Shown: piece by piece, positions 10,295 to 20,460 of the stretch
Layout of the letters: each line of letters opens with the position of its first letter
Position numbering within the stretch: position 1 is the stretch's first letter
Source: Martensiomyces pterosporus
Lineage: Eukaryota > Kickxellomycota > Kickxellomycetes > Kickxellales > Kickxellaceae
DNA: 64,000 nucleotides
Direction: 5' to 3'
Assembly (NCBI GenBank): GCA_025201845.1
Contig: MU603936.1
Location: forward strand, 40,148 to 104,147
Position numbers and translations under genes: made by a program
Notes under the pieces: generated by a model
What the model saw: only the letters and a program-made list of their open reading frames with translations
The model's database searches: none
What the model was told of the DNA's origin: nothing

Positions 10295-11685
10295 CTAGAC
10301 CAGGTTTCTGGGTGAGCTACTCAAGTGGGCGGTGTTTCCATACAGCGAATCCTGGGACTGGTTATGGATGCTGAGCGACTGCAAACTGTATCCATGCTCC
10401 TGCAAGTCGTACTCGATCGTTCGTGACTGATGTTGGGCAGCGGTACTGATGTGCTGCTGGTTGCCAGCATAGGAGCTCCTTTGGTAGCCAGTGTCCGGCT
10501 GGTGGTGGTGGTGGTGGTGGTAGTACTGGTTTTGTGGCATCACAGCAGTAGCCCCAGTACTGTTGCCCAGTGCATCGCTATCCAAGCTCAAGCCCAAGTT
10601 CTTATTCTTGTTGTGCGGTGCATCATCCTCCATCCGCGAATACGAGGTCGTTGACAGCGGAATCTGGGCCTCCTTTATGTCATACTCCTTGGACAGCCCA
10701 TCGTTCGCCAGCTTCCTCAGCCACTTCTTCAGATACTCCTCGTGATGGAACATGCACATGTAGGCGGGATACCCCAGGTAGATCCAGATGACGATGTTTC
10801 CAGTAAAGAAATCAAAGCACGCGCTGATCAGCCGAATGTACTTGTGCAGTGGGTATTTGGGCACAATGCCATGCAGCATGGTAGTCTCAATAATGGTCGA
10901 GAACCCAACGATGTATATGACGACAGACTCGCGGAACTCGTTGAAGCTCGACTTGATGTTGCGGATCTTGATCAAGTACACGGTGTAGATGGCCCAGATG
11001 AACCACGTCAGCGACAAGCAGGTGTAGTGGAAGGCATCAGCATAGCTGCACACCTCCAGCTGCTTGATGTACTGGACGGTTTTCGACCCAGTTATGAGCT
11101 GGGTGGTGACGCAAAAGACCAGAAGGATGGCAAACAGGATGATGATCGGCATGTAGTACCCCCAGCCCTTGTACGGCTTGTTGAGGATGAAGATGCGGTG
11201 CAGCGCCAGCGTGCGGAAAAGCAGGAAGCACATGAACATGTACGTGAATGCAAGGCGCACCCAGATGGTCCACAGCTTGCAGATTGACCAGACACCAACG
11301 ATGCTCACCAAGCCGTTCGTCACCATACCGCCCAAGTACCACATCGCTCCTGTTATGTACATAAGCGTGATCAACACGAGGTTCTTGGCTCGGATGGGCC
11401 GGTAGTTTCTGTTCAGCCACGCGTAGAGAACCAGCAGCAGCGTCAGGCCGTAGGTGGAAAACCCCACGATTATGACTATCTTGTCGTCCCTCCCAATGGG
11501 GTCCAGCTTGAGGCCAGCGTGCGCAGCGGCCTACAGCGGAAAGTGCATTCAGCAGACGTTACTACCGTGTGGATATCTTGGGGCATGACAGCGCAGCATA
11601 GCGAACCTAACTGCCCTACCTGAATGCGCTGGGCATCTGTCATACGGGGTGCCCGCTTGGCGAACATGGCTGAGATACCACTCAT
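10295..11685 (-). CDS. Seven-helix GPCR-like receptor, paralogue 2 of 3 (long C-tail)
   Basis: Exons 11685..11620 and 11530..10295, with an 89-bp phase-0 intron at the same site as the paralogues, encode ~433 residues. N-terminal MTDAQRIQ and GLKLDPIGRDD precede seven helices. The proposed disulfide pair is in SICKLWTIW and LEVCSYAD. Loop motifs NYRPIRAKNL and RNIKSSFNEFRES are present. Helix 7 ends GYPAYMCMF, followed by EEYLKKWLRKLANDGLSKEYDI. A ~165-residue cytoplasmic tail carries YSRMEDD, also found in paralogue 3, a run of six His, and many Ser/Gln/His residues suited to phosphorylation or scaffolding. A TATAAAT lies at 11797..11791 on the minus strand, ~105 bp before the start. Sequence is closest to paralogue 1 in the helices, consistent with local duplication. 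Confidence 0.82.
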
Positions 11686-13456
11686 CGCCCCAGAGATACG
11701 GAAGCAAACGAGAATGTATGTGGAAGGAGAGAGGGAAAGGCAGCACGAGGCAAAAAAAAGGAAAGGGAAGGAGCGGAGAAGGACAAAAGTATTTATACTT
11801 GTGCAGGTAACGTCAGGGCTGGGAAAGCAGTGCTATTTTAAGGAAAATGGCTATCGTGGTTACTACAGGCACTATCAAGGTGAGTATATGTGCTTGGGTA
11901 GCGGGATCGATGTAGTCCGCACACCTTCCCAGCAACCCCAGAAAGGAGTGGCCGCTCATTTCGTCTGCAGCCCCAGGCACACCTTCCAACTCAAACAAAA
12001 GAAATGCAAATTAATTATCACCTGGAGGATGATGTGCTCCTCTCCAGCTTGCATATGCACCTCAAAAGCCTGGACTTTGAGCTACGTTTATTTTATTTTT
12101 ATCCTCCTTCAAAGGTGTATTTTTAACATAGGCAGGCTGGCCTGCATCTAGTATGTTTCAGGGAGCGTACTTGTGCGAGCCGAGCAACACCCGCACCACT
12201 CGACGCATGGATGCATGCTGTACATGTAGAAATGTCCACTTTTCCACCCCAGCTACAGCCCAATCACAGCGGGCATTCAGCGCTTGCATGCCTAATGGGC
12301 TAGAAGAAGCACCACAGCGCATGCTGGTTTGGTCATGTGGGACTGAGCCCGTCTGCTCCCCAGCATGTTTGGCCTCCTGCCACCACGCCTCCGTCTCTGC
12401 AGCTGTGCAAGCGAGAATGGGGTGGGAGGGACGGAGGGAATAAAGAGGGAGACCAAAAAGAAGTGCATTCGCAAGGCGTGGCCCGCAGGTCTGTGCAATA
12501 AAAGCAATGGCCACAGCCCAAACATGAGTGCATTTATAGAAATAGATTGAAGCACTAGTGCTAGAATGGAAACAGATATCACTGTCACTCATTTGTGGTC
12601 TATCGCCCGGACTTTTGCCAGCACCTGAAGCGCACAAATGAAATTACCATCAGCATAGATAAGCCATCCATTCTCAGGCGAGGCTGCTGCAGTCCTGCCA
12701 CCGCCTGCCCAGGTGATGTGCGCCATGGACAGCCCAGAGACAGCAACAGTATAAAGCACAAGACATGGGCAGACCACGTGCAGAGCTGCGCGGGAAGAGC
12801 TGGTGCGTATGCGTGCTTGCATGTATTGGGGACAAGGGAGACACAGGGCACAGCAGCCTTGCAAGTGCGCGTACTGCCCATGCATACTGCAGCTTGTCAG
12901 CACATCAGGTATATGAATTGCTCGCTGCGTGCACGCGATGGCGAGTTGAAGTCCAGTGTGTGTTCTAGCCAGCAAAATACGTGCAAGCACAAACAGTGAG
13001 AACTGCGCTTTCAATGGAAGCCGAGCCGCTTTCAGAGCATACATGGCGTCCAAAGGAATGAGCGGGCATGCAAACAAGCCCTGTCGATGTGTGCTACGCG
13101 TGTAACTATAGCTGTTGATGTCGATATCCCTGACATGTTTTGCTGGGGTTTGTCTGATGCGCTTTCACTTTGCCGCTGCGAGCAAAGGACCGCTTTTTCT
13201 TAGACGATCATGATTGACGAAATGCAGCACTAGCTCCTCGATCAGCATGTCCCTTACTTGCCAGCTCGGTGATCTGCTGTGTTTGGGCAGTGGTGAGTGA
13301 TTGCTGCTGCTGCAGTGCTCCAGGGATGCATTTGCCTCTAGCTACCACTCGGTTTGCGGGATTTCCATTTAAATACAAAAACGTGGGTGCCCCCAAGGAA
13401 ACACAGCCAGCGCACCAGGTAAGCATACACTCAAACAAACGGCTAGCACAGATATT
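11686..13456. other. Long intergenic region between receptors 2 and 3
   Basis: About 1.8 kb without a recognisable gene. It holds the receptor-2 upstream region with its TATA-like site near 11791-11797. Open frames of up to ~175 codons occur on both strands, but they have no domain features, and the predicted proteins are rich in Cys/His/Trp as expected of chance frames. Confidence 0.4.
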
Positions 13457-14629
13457 CTACATGTTCAAGTTCCGCAGGCTCCCAGAGATGCTGGTGTTGG
13501 TGTTGCTGTGGAATTCACTCTGACTGCTACTGTACTTCCAGTCATCGGCAACGGCTTCTGTCTTTGTGGCCTGCAAACTCCCCGTCTCGTCCTCCATCCG
13601 CGAGTAGCGCCCAGTGCTCGTATACACTCTTTCCTGCACACCGTACTCCTTGGTCAGTCCGTCGCTGGCGAGCTTTGTCAGCCAATCCAACTCGTACTCG
13701 TTCTTGTGGAAAATGCACATGTAGACGGGGTACGCCAGGATGACCCACACGCCCAGGTTGCCAGCCGCAAAGTCATAGCACGCGCTGAACCGCCTAATCG
13801 TGCTGTTCAGGGGGAATTTGGGCACAACAACATGCACAATGGTGGTTTCCAAGATCGTGGAGACACCCAGGAAACATGTGAACACGTTTTCTCTGAACTC
13901 GTTGAAGCTTGACTTGATGTTCCGGATTTTGATAAGGTAGACGGCATAGAGGACCCAGATGAACCAGAAGATGGCGAGGCACGTGTAGCGGAACCCGTCC
14001 GAGTAGTGGCACAGCTCGATGGCATCGATGTAGTACACGGTCATCTTTGTGTCCAGCACCTGCGCCACGATGCAGAAGACTAGCAAGAACGAAATCAGAA
14101 CGATGAGGGGCATGTAGTACCCCCATCCGCGGTACGCCTTGTGCTGGTTAAAGACGCGATCCAGCGCGTATGCTCTGAACAGGAGGAAGCAAGAGAGCAA
14201 GTACGGGAAGGGTGCACGAATCCAGATTCCCCACAGCCTGCAGTAGCTCCAGGGGCCCACCTGGTTTACGAGGCCGGCGGTGGTGAAGGTGCCAAAGTAG
14301 GCGATGATGCTCGATGTGAGCATCAGTGTGACGAGCTTGAGGTTTTTGGCACGGATGGGCCGGTAGTTGCGGTTGAACCAGGCGTAGACTACAAGGAGCG
14401 AGGTGACTCCAAAGGTGGAGAATCCAGCAATGATGGTCGCAGTGTCGCCGTAGTTGACCGGGTCGAGCTTGAGCCCAAGGTAAGCCGCAATCTAGCCCAA
14501 TAGATGAATTAGATGGTGAGGAGCTGTAGAGTTAGAAAGAAATTTGGGTTCATGCAATTGGGGCACGGAAACAGCTGGAGCACAGTGCTGGATATTTACC
14601 TTGACCTTCTGCTCGTCTGTTAGAACCAT
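13457..14629 (-). CDS. Seven-helix GPCR-like receptor, paralogue 3 of 3
   Basis: A 10-codon first exon (14629..14600, MVLTDEQKVK) and exon 14491..13457, split by a 108-bp phase-0 intron, encode ~354 residues. Exon 2 opens with IAAYLGLKLDPVNYGD, matching GLKLDP of paralogue 2. The seven helices keep the cysteine before helix 3 (SYCRLWGIW), the loop cysteine (IELCHYSD), NYRPIRAKNLK, RNIKSSFNEFRE and the helix-7 end AYPVYMCIF. The ~60-residue tail contains YSRMEDE, shared with paralogue 2, then a Ser-rich end. This copy is the most divergent of the three in the outer loops (IRRFSACYDFAAGN for IRLISACFDFFTGN), so it may see a different signal. Confidence 0.81.
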
Positions 14630-15500
14630 TGTGGCCGTGGGAAATAAATAATATAATTTGAAAATACAATGCACAATAGGAGCGAGATAAGTAGATGCAG
14701 GCGGTATGGATAGCAGCAAAGACCAGGAGAGATGACAAGACACCGAAGGAAAACCTAAAACAAGGAACAGGGGTGGCCAGGAGAGTGTACGTATATAAAT
14801 GAATTGGTGGCGGGGACAACACCACAGTGCCATTACCTGGTGCTCTTCCACATAGAAGAGCCTACTCTTCTCTACAAACTATGCATAGGCGCACATGGAG
14901 GGACCGAGATGCATGCCAAGCTGTGCTGTCAATGCAGTGTACTCGAAATCAGCAGGCGCAAATCGCCCTGAGGATATACACGGGGAAGGAACAAACAATG
15001 ATATCACCGCCAAGACGCTGCAACACAGGCTCAAAAGCTGCTGTGGACTACCTGCATACAAGATTTATTTGTGTTTTAGGGAGTGGGTGTGCAATCTTGC
15101 ATGGCTGTTAATAGAGCGTTAGCTTGTCCCAATTTAGTCGGCGTATCCGATTAGCAGCTGCAAAGTAATCGAGCTGGCAGTGGCAGGGGCCACTGCAAAA
15201 CCCGAGCAATGAGTAGAGAAATTAAAAGGCATGGGCTGGCCGGCTGGAGGTTGGCTATACGAATATCTAGGGTTTGGGGACGACGCATGCTGTAGCCATT
15301 CTACCTGTGCGAGATGAGGGAACGCCGGTTGTCCGAGGAGCATCAACACAAGCCGTGTCCCTCAAGAGCCGGCATGAGGGTTCCAGTGTATCGGCTGCCA
15401 TCTGTTGACACGTCTCTGCGAAGACTTTGGTTTGCACATGCACGCTTAACTTTAATGTAGCCACACACAGTTTCCAGCCAGCGCTTTTGCATACGCCGGA
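14630..15500. other. Intergenic region left of the solo LTR
   Basis: It covers the receptor-3 upstream region, with AT-rich stretches near 14640-14660 and a TATATA near 14793-14798, and ~600 bp with no recognisable coding or RNA feature. The 5-bp direct repeat CCGGA at 15496-15500 is the left target-site duplication of the adjacent LTR. Confidence 0.4.
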
Positions 15501-15698
15501 TGTCGTATAGTGGACCCGACATTGTTCCCCCTCTAACCCGCTATTGGCTCTCTGAGCCTATTATCTAACCCCTCGGGGGTATATAAGTAGTCTATGCCCC
15601 GCCCACATGGGGCTCTAGGACTTCCCTTGGCTTCTTCTATTTGGACCCCCTTTCTAGGAGTATTCCTATTCAAATACATCCTCGACCACTGTACAACA
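15501..15698 (+). mobile_element. Solo LTR of an LTR retrotransposon with 5-bp target-site duplication
   Basis: The 198-bp segment starts TGTCGTATAG and ends CTGTACAACA, giving the TGT...ACA ends of LTRs. The 5-bp sequence CCGGA lies directly before it (15496-15500) and directly after it (15699-15703), the expected integrase footprint. Inside is a TATA element (GGGTATATAAG near 15570) for plus-strand transcription. No internal retroelement genes (gag, protease, reverse transcriptase) adjoin it, so it is best read as a solo LTR left after LTR-LTR recombination. The perfect duplication suggests it is not very old. The superfamily cannot be assigned from the LTR alone. Confidence 0.78.
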
Positions 15699-16019
15699 CC
15701 GGATATAAGGCAGCAATTCACGCGTGCTGTATGCTTCCATCAAGCTGAGATGGTTAGATCAGCCAGCAATGTGAGCCCTTGCTAGTGAATCGCAATCACC
15801 ACCGCGTGCATGTAGCGTCAATGCCAGCGAGCCGAGTCAGCAGACTGAAAACAGCACACGTATGCGTGGATCTTGTGTCTTTGGCAATGCTGCCTTTGTT
15901 TTCGCTTTTTGACAACTGCTTGGGCAGCACTGAAGGGCCCTTGCCTTTCTTCTCTGCTCATCTTTTAGATGCTTCCCCTTTCTCTTTATATACACACACA
16001 CTCTCTGCAGCATACAATA
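15699..16019. other. Upstream region of F-box-like gene 1
   Basis: The region between the LTR and the F-box-like gene contains TTTATATA at 15985-15992, only ~30 bp before the ATG at 16020. That implies a very short leader and argues for this ATG over an in-frame ATG at 15969 that lies upstream of the TATA site. Confidence 0.45.
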
Positions 16020-17660
16020 ATGGTGCATATCACGGAACTGCACTTGAATGTGCTGCAAAGGATAGTTGCGGATTTCTACGATGCACTGAAAGAGGAAGAG
16101 CACATCGACGATTTCAAGCTGCAGCTACCTCTTGTCGCAGTCTGCCGTGTTTGGAGAGAGCTCGCACTGCCGTATGTATACAGTATGGCCCACCTCAGGT
16201 GCCGTGACAGAATAGCTGGCAAGGATTCAAAGACAGCACAGCCACACTATAAATGGGAGTCAAACATCGGCCTTTTCACTGCCCTGCACAAAACCGTCTC
16301 GGCTAGAAAGCTGAAAATAGAACTGACTACTAACGAGCATGGTTGGCATGATTTAACTCGTGCTCTGGACAGCTGTGGATTCAGCACTGCGCCATGGCCC
16401 AAGGTTGCTCACCTCGAAATCTATGATGTCATTCAGAATAGACCTAATCGCGGCAGCGCCCCCGGTTCGAAGAGCGATGACATGCTAGCAACACAGCTAG
16501 CAGAGTACTTTTCACAGCACATCTCCAACGTGATGCATCTGTATCTGTCGCTGAAAGACACTCCAACCTGCCAGTTCATATCGAAGAAGCTATCAAACCT
16601 GTATTTAGGCCAGCTGCGCTCACTCCACTGTGCAAACTTTCCTGTTTCCTTCGACAGGCGCTCATTTTCGCCCTGCCTTGCCAGCCTAAGAATTTGGATG
16701 GGCTCTGAAGTTGCACATGCGCTTCCAAAAATGCTGGCATCATCGCTGCGCGTTCTAGCCCTAAGCAATATTCCACCCAACTTTTCTTGGGGGTCCTTTG
16801 TTACTGACATATGTGGGCATATCACATTTGCCAATCTACGTGAATTAGTGCTTGAGTTTGACCTGTCCTCCAGGAACATTCAACAGCCTAAAGGTGCCAG
16901 CGAACAAGAGGAAGTAGGCTCTGTTATGTTTGACACGAATCACCGTCACCTTCATTTTCCAAAGTTAGAGTCCTTGGTACTATGCGATAGTCCGTACGAA
17001 GACGGCACGCTTTATTCAACTTTTGTTCACTCGCCTCTGCAGTCCGTTGAGATTTTTGGCTCGCCCAATTCCGTATTGCCTATGGACACGCGGCTTCTTT
17101 TGAATGCACCTTATATACTATTCTCAATCAGCTTCACTATGTCCTATAGCTATGAATTTGCCCAGCTTTTTCAAATGCTACTCAGCAGCAGCTCAGCTGC
17201 TAAAACAGCCGCTCTGTGGGTACACGGGTATGAGCAGCCTATATCCGTGCCTGACCAGATCAACTGGATCGATCTTGAGCAGCTTACTATTGGCGGCAGC
17301 TTGCATCTTTCCTCAGCTATTAAAGTCGTCGCTCAATTGCGCAAGCTGAGCGAACTTTTCATAGAGAATATTTTGAACGATGTCTATGAAGACAGCATCA
17401 ACCTCCAAACGACACTCAGAGAAGACCCACGAGACGCCCTGCCAATAAATACTGGGCTCAGGCTTTTGCAGATAGCTGGGCACAGCAACGAGGTAACAGC
17501 AACTAGCGTGAGGGTTATATGCCACCTCATTTTAGCAACTCGATCACTGGCAACGTTAGAGGTGTCTGGAACGCTTGTGCTTGGAGTTAAAGGCCTCATT
17601 GCCAGCTACATGGATGCGTTTCCACACCTGCGCAACATCCAGGTAGAAAGCTACTGGTGA
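16020..17660 (+). CDS. F-box-like / leucine-rich-type protein, paralogue 1
   Basis: The intronless frame gives ~546 residues. The N-terminus MVHITELHLNVLQRI followed by VAVCRVWRELALPYVY has the F-box pattern (L..L....I, then C..W..L). The remaining ~470 residues have spaced Leu-rich stretches (LRVLALSNIP, FANLRELVLEF, HFPKLESLVLCDSPY, LRLLQIAGHSNE) resembling degenerate LRRs. Such proteins usually present substrates to SCF ubiquitin ligases; that role is inferred. It is related to the gene at 18464-20083 along its length: both have DLTRALDSCGFS/DLIRALNNLGFS, LYLGQLRSLHC/MYLGQLSSLDC, and NGR/NHR.LHFP near the middle. Base composition is more AT-rich than that of the housekeeping genes nearby. 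Confidence 0.72.
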   Translation: MVHITELHLNVLQRIVADFYDALKEEEHIDDFKLQLPLVAVCRVWRELALPYVYSMAHLRCRDRIAGKDSKTAQPHYKWESNIGLFTALHKTVSARKLKIELTTNEHGWHDLTRALDSCGFSTAPWPKVAHLEIYDVIQNRPNRGSAPGSKSDDMLATQLAEYFSQHISNVMHLYLSLKDTPTCQFISKKLSNLYLGQLRSLHCANFPVSFDRRSFSPCLASLRIWMGSEVAHALPKMLASSLRVLALSNIPPNFSWGSFVTDICGHITFANLRELVLEFDLSSRNIQQPKGASEQEEVGSVMFDTNHRHLHFPKLESLVLCDSPYEDGTLYSTFVHSPLQSVEIFGSPNSVLPMDTRLLLNAPYILFSISFTMSYSYEFAQLFQMLLSSSSAAKTAALWVHGYEQPISVPDQINWIDLEQLTIGGSLHLSSAIKVVAQLRKLSELFIENILNDVYEDSINLQTTLREDPRDALPINTGLRLLQIAGHSNEVTATSVRVICHLILATRSLATLEVSGTLVLGVKGLIASYMDAFPHLRNIQVESYW

Positions 17661-17957
17661 GATCCCGAGGTCGCAGTTAGGGCAATGCCCGTCACCCGCA
17701 CACCACCGCACCACCACACCCGCTATTCTGCTTTTGCACTGCCGCCTCTCTATCCTTTAGTGAACAGACATCTTCATGACCACTCTTTTTTTATGGCCGC
17801 TTTCCGAATATGCACTCTCGACATGGCACATTCCAAGTATATTGGCCCTTTCTATCTGCCAATTTTGATTGCCCAACTTTTACGAATCGATGTTCACGGT
17901 TTAGAAAGCCCCATGTCTTTCTGCTGCCTTCAAATGACTCTGACGCATACCGAGGGA

Positions 17958-18167
17958 GTGGGATGCGCGATTTACAAAGCAGACCAGCGACCACCCGTGT
18001 GCTCAAACTGACACGCGCCAGCATTAAATAACCTCTCAGCCTTCAGCTATGACTCTTGCTCCGTGGGATGCGCGATTTACAAAGCAGACCAGCGACCACC
18101 CGTGTGCTCAAACTGACACGCGCCAGCATTAAATAACCTCTCAGCCTTCAACTACGATTCTTGCTCT
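17958..18167. repeat. 105-bp direct tandem duplication (two copies)
   Basis: The unit beginning GTGGGATGCGCGATTTACAA at 17958 starts again at 18063 and is nearly identical for 105 bp, differing by only a few bases near its right end (CAGCTATGACTC versus CAACTACGATTC). Each unit carries CAGCATTAAATAACC, which includes an ATTAAA poly(A)-signal-like hexamer. The low divergence indicates a recent duplication. Confidence 0.93.
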
Positions 18168-18350
18168 TTTATTCAGTGTGCTTTTGGCAAAGCTCCTTTT
18201 ATAGCCACAGCTGGCTCGGCGAGTGGAGGAAAAAAAACCTGAGCCCACCATCATCATCACTCAAATTTGATGCATTGCACAAGCAGCGAGGGCAACGTCA
18301 ATAGCAGATGCTCGCTGGGTGTGGACGGTGTTTCCCTATCTTCAGTCTGC

Positions 18351-18358
18351 TATAAATA
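18351..18358 (+). promoter_or_regulatory. TATA element for F-box-like gene 2
   Basis: TATAAATA lies 113 bp upstream of the ATG at 18464 and also downstream of all in-frame stops of the preceding gene. Confidence 0.5.
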
Positions 18359-18463
18359 CAACCACCGGTCCCCCAGCCTCTCGCTGGCAGACACTTGCCT
18401 CTCCTCCCCACATACTTTCAGACCTACTCAACCTCACTCACATTATCTTTACACCGTACAGCG

Positions 18464-20083
18464 ATGGCACGCTTCGCAGATCTCCATCTAAACATACAGC
18501 AAAAGGTATTCGCGCACCTCTACTATGACCTAGAAGAGAAAGAGGCTTTCCACAGGGTGAAGCAGCTACTGGCCATTGCTACTGTATGCCGAGGCTGGAG
18601 AGCGCTGACGCTGCATTACGCGTACCACACAGCGTACATTGTGTGCCACTCCAAGCAGCCCGACGGAAAGCAGCCTGACGGAAAGCAGCCCGAGTGCGAG
18701 TGGAAATCAAACATTGACTTGATCATCTCCCAGCGCTACAGCAACGCAATCCGGCATATGAAAGTGGAGTGCGACTTTGGCACGCATACCTGCCAGGACT
18801 TGATTCGTGCTCTGAACAATCTTGGGTTCAGCTCAGTGTACTGGACAAAGCTCAACAACCTGGAAATTGTGGGCAGCCGTCGAGCCAAAGCTAGCAGCGA
18901 TGGCATCCCGGATGGCAGCAGCGATGAGGTGATCGCATCACAGCTGGCCGGCTACTTCGGGCAGCACGTGCCGAATGTACTGCATCTGGGGATATCGCTG
19001 GATTCTGGTCCAAGCATCTCCCAGCTCTTGTCGAGCAAGCTAACCAGCATGTATCTGGGCCAGCTGTCCTCGCTGGACTGCCAGAAGTCGCCCATTTTGT
19101 TTGACAGGAAATATTTTTCGTCAAGGCTTACTCGTCTACAAGTGATGATGGGCTCCAAAGTCGCTCATGCGTTTCCTCGAGTGCTAGCAGAGAAACTGCA
19201 AGTTCTGTCTCTGCGCAATATCCCCCTCATTTTCTCTTGGAGCTCGTTCATCTCTGACTATAGTGACCACACCATATTCACGAACTTGCGCAAACTCTCC
19301 CTTCAGTTTGGACAGCCCGCCAAGGATACGAGTCCGGCTATGCTCGACACAAACGGACGCCAGCTCCACTTCCCAATGCTGAGGTCTTTGAAGGTGTATG
19401 ACAACCCGTACAGCGACAATGCCCTCTATTCACTGTTTGCCAGGTCGCACCAGCTACAGTCGGCTGAAATTGGTGGTTCGCTCAAATCCGTTCAAACGGT
19501 GGATACCCACATTCTCTCAAGCATATCTGAGTTCAGGTGTGTCATTGACGACGTTACACCGGACAACTACAACGATTTCATCCAGTTCACACACAAGATA
19601 TTTGGTTGTACCTCCACTGCCAGAAGCGCTGAAGTGTGGGTACATGGCAGCGAGCTGCTCATGTCCTTCCCTGAACACATCAGTTGGGGCAGTCTTCAGC
19701 AACTCACTATTCGCGCTCCCGTAAGCTTGGACTCTGTTGTTCAAACCACCGCTCAGCTGCCACAGCTGCGCAGGCTTAGCGTAGAGAGCATCACTGATAA
19801 TGGTGGCAAGGATGGTCCTGAATTTCGGGCGGTGCTTGGAACTGCTCCTGCACACGCCTCACCAGCCAAGATCGCTCTCAGGGTTCTGAGCATAGGCGGG
19901 AGCAGCAACGAGGCGATTGCAACTAGTCTGCAGGCAATATGCCACCTCGTCCTGCTAACCCCATTGCTGGAACGCCTAGAAGTGTCTGAAGAGCATACCG
20001 TCGGCATGTGTGATTTCGTTGCCAGCTACGCTAGCAGGTTCCCACATTTAGGTAGCGTAAGCGTTGAACAGCACCGCTGGTAG
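18464..20083 (+). CDS. F-box-like / leucine-rich-type protein, paralogue 2
   Basis: The intronless frame gives ~539 residues from MARFADLHLNIQQKVF. An F-box-like N-terminus (IATVCRGWRALTLHYAY) precedes degenerate Leu-rich repeats (LNNLEIVGS, MYLGQLSSLDC, LQVLSLRNIP, FTNLRKLSLQF, LHFPMLRSLKVYDNPY, LRRLSVESI, LRVLSIGGSSNE). It is a tandem paralogue of 16020-17660. Near residues 64-77 a 15-bp unit encoding KQPDG is repeated (KQPDGKQPDGKQPE), an expansion absent from paralogue 1. An ATG 23 codons upstream (18395) is in frame but adds a poor sequence. The SCF adaptor role is inferred from the F-box pattern only. Confidence 0.72.
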   Translation: MARFADLHLNIQQKVFAHLYYDLEEKEAFHRVKQLLAIATVCRGWRALTLHYAYHTAYIVCHSKQPDGKQPDGKQPECEWKSNIDLIISQRYSNAIRHMKVECDFGTHTCQDLIRALNNLGFSSVYWTKLNNLEIVGSRRAKASSDGIPDGSSDEVIASQLAGYFGQHVPNVLHLGISLDSGPSISQLLSSKLTSMYLGQLSSLDCQKSPILFDRKYFSSRLTRLQVMMGSKVAHAFPRVLAEKLQVLSLRNIPLIFSWSSFISDYSDHTIFTNLRKLSLQFGQPAKDTSPAMLDTNGRQLHFPMLRSLKVYDNPYSDNALYSLFARSHQLQSAEIGGSLKSVQTVDTHILSSISEFRCVIDDVTPDNYNDFIQFTHKIFGCTSTARSAEVWVHGSELLMSFPEHISWGSLQQLTIRAPVSLDSVVQTTAQLPQLRRLSVESITDNGGKDGPEFRAVLGTAPAHASPAKIALRVLSIGGSSNEAIATSLQAICHLVLLTPLLERLEVSEEHTVGMCDFVASYASRFPHLGSVSVEQHRW

Positions 20084-20460
20084 CTGGCACACCGTTGCCC
20101 ACCCTGTTTTGCTCGAGGGCGCTCGCCAAATTTTCTACCCGTTGTTTCTGGTTGATTTCAGCCCTTTCATTAAATTTCGTTTCAAATAGCAGATTTCCTC
20201 GTGCTATGCTCGCAGACACTGTCAGCACCACGGATCAGGAGCTAGCTGATCTCGGCCGATCGATGGAACATTCATCAAGTCACGTGTGCGGTCCGCCGCC
20301 CAGCCTTGCTTCTTAAAGCTGGCGCTTGCGCATGTTCCGAAGCGGCCCTTGTCCATCTTTGTTCCTTGTTCAAATTAGTGCAAACAGCCTCCTGTTCCCT
20401 CTGAAAATTGCCAGCATGCCAGCAACAACAACGACAGCAGCAAATGGTGCGAATTCGACA
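20084..20460. other. Region between F-box-like gene 2 and the assembly gap
   Basis: It contains no recognisable gene. An ATG near 20416 opens a short Thr/Ala-rich frame into the gap, but it is too short to support as a gene. Confidence 0.35.

Larger units (their letters stand above)
17661..18463. other. Intergenic region between the F-box-like paralogues
   Basis: It contains the 105-bp tandem duplication (17958-18167) and the TATA-like element of the downstream gene (TATAAATA, 18351-18358). No other gene was recognised. Confidence 0.45.

Noticed and set aside
10500..10522. GTG/GGT microsatellite as a regulatory repeat
   Set aside because: It lies inside receptor 2 and simply encodes the His6 run of its tail on the minus strand.
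11624..12151. 175-codon plus-strand frame in the receptor intergenic region
   Set aside because: The translation is rich in Cys, Tyr and basic runs and overlaps the start and promoter of receptor 2. No domain or splice support.
20326..20460. Possible plus-strand gene start at the gap edge (ATG near 20416, Thr/Ala-rich)
   Set aside because: Only 15 codons are visible, there is no TATA element and no family match, and the frame past the gap is the antisense of the epimerase.
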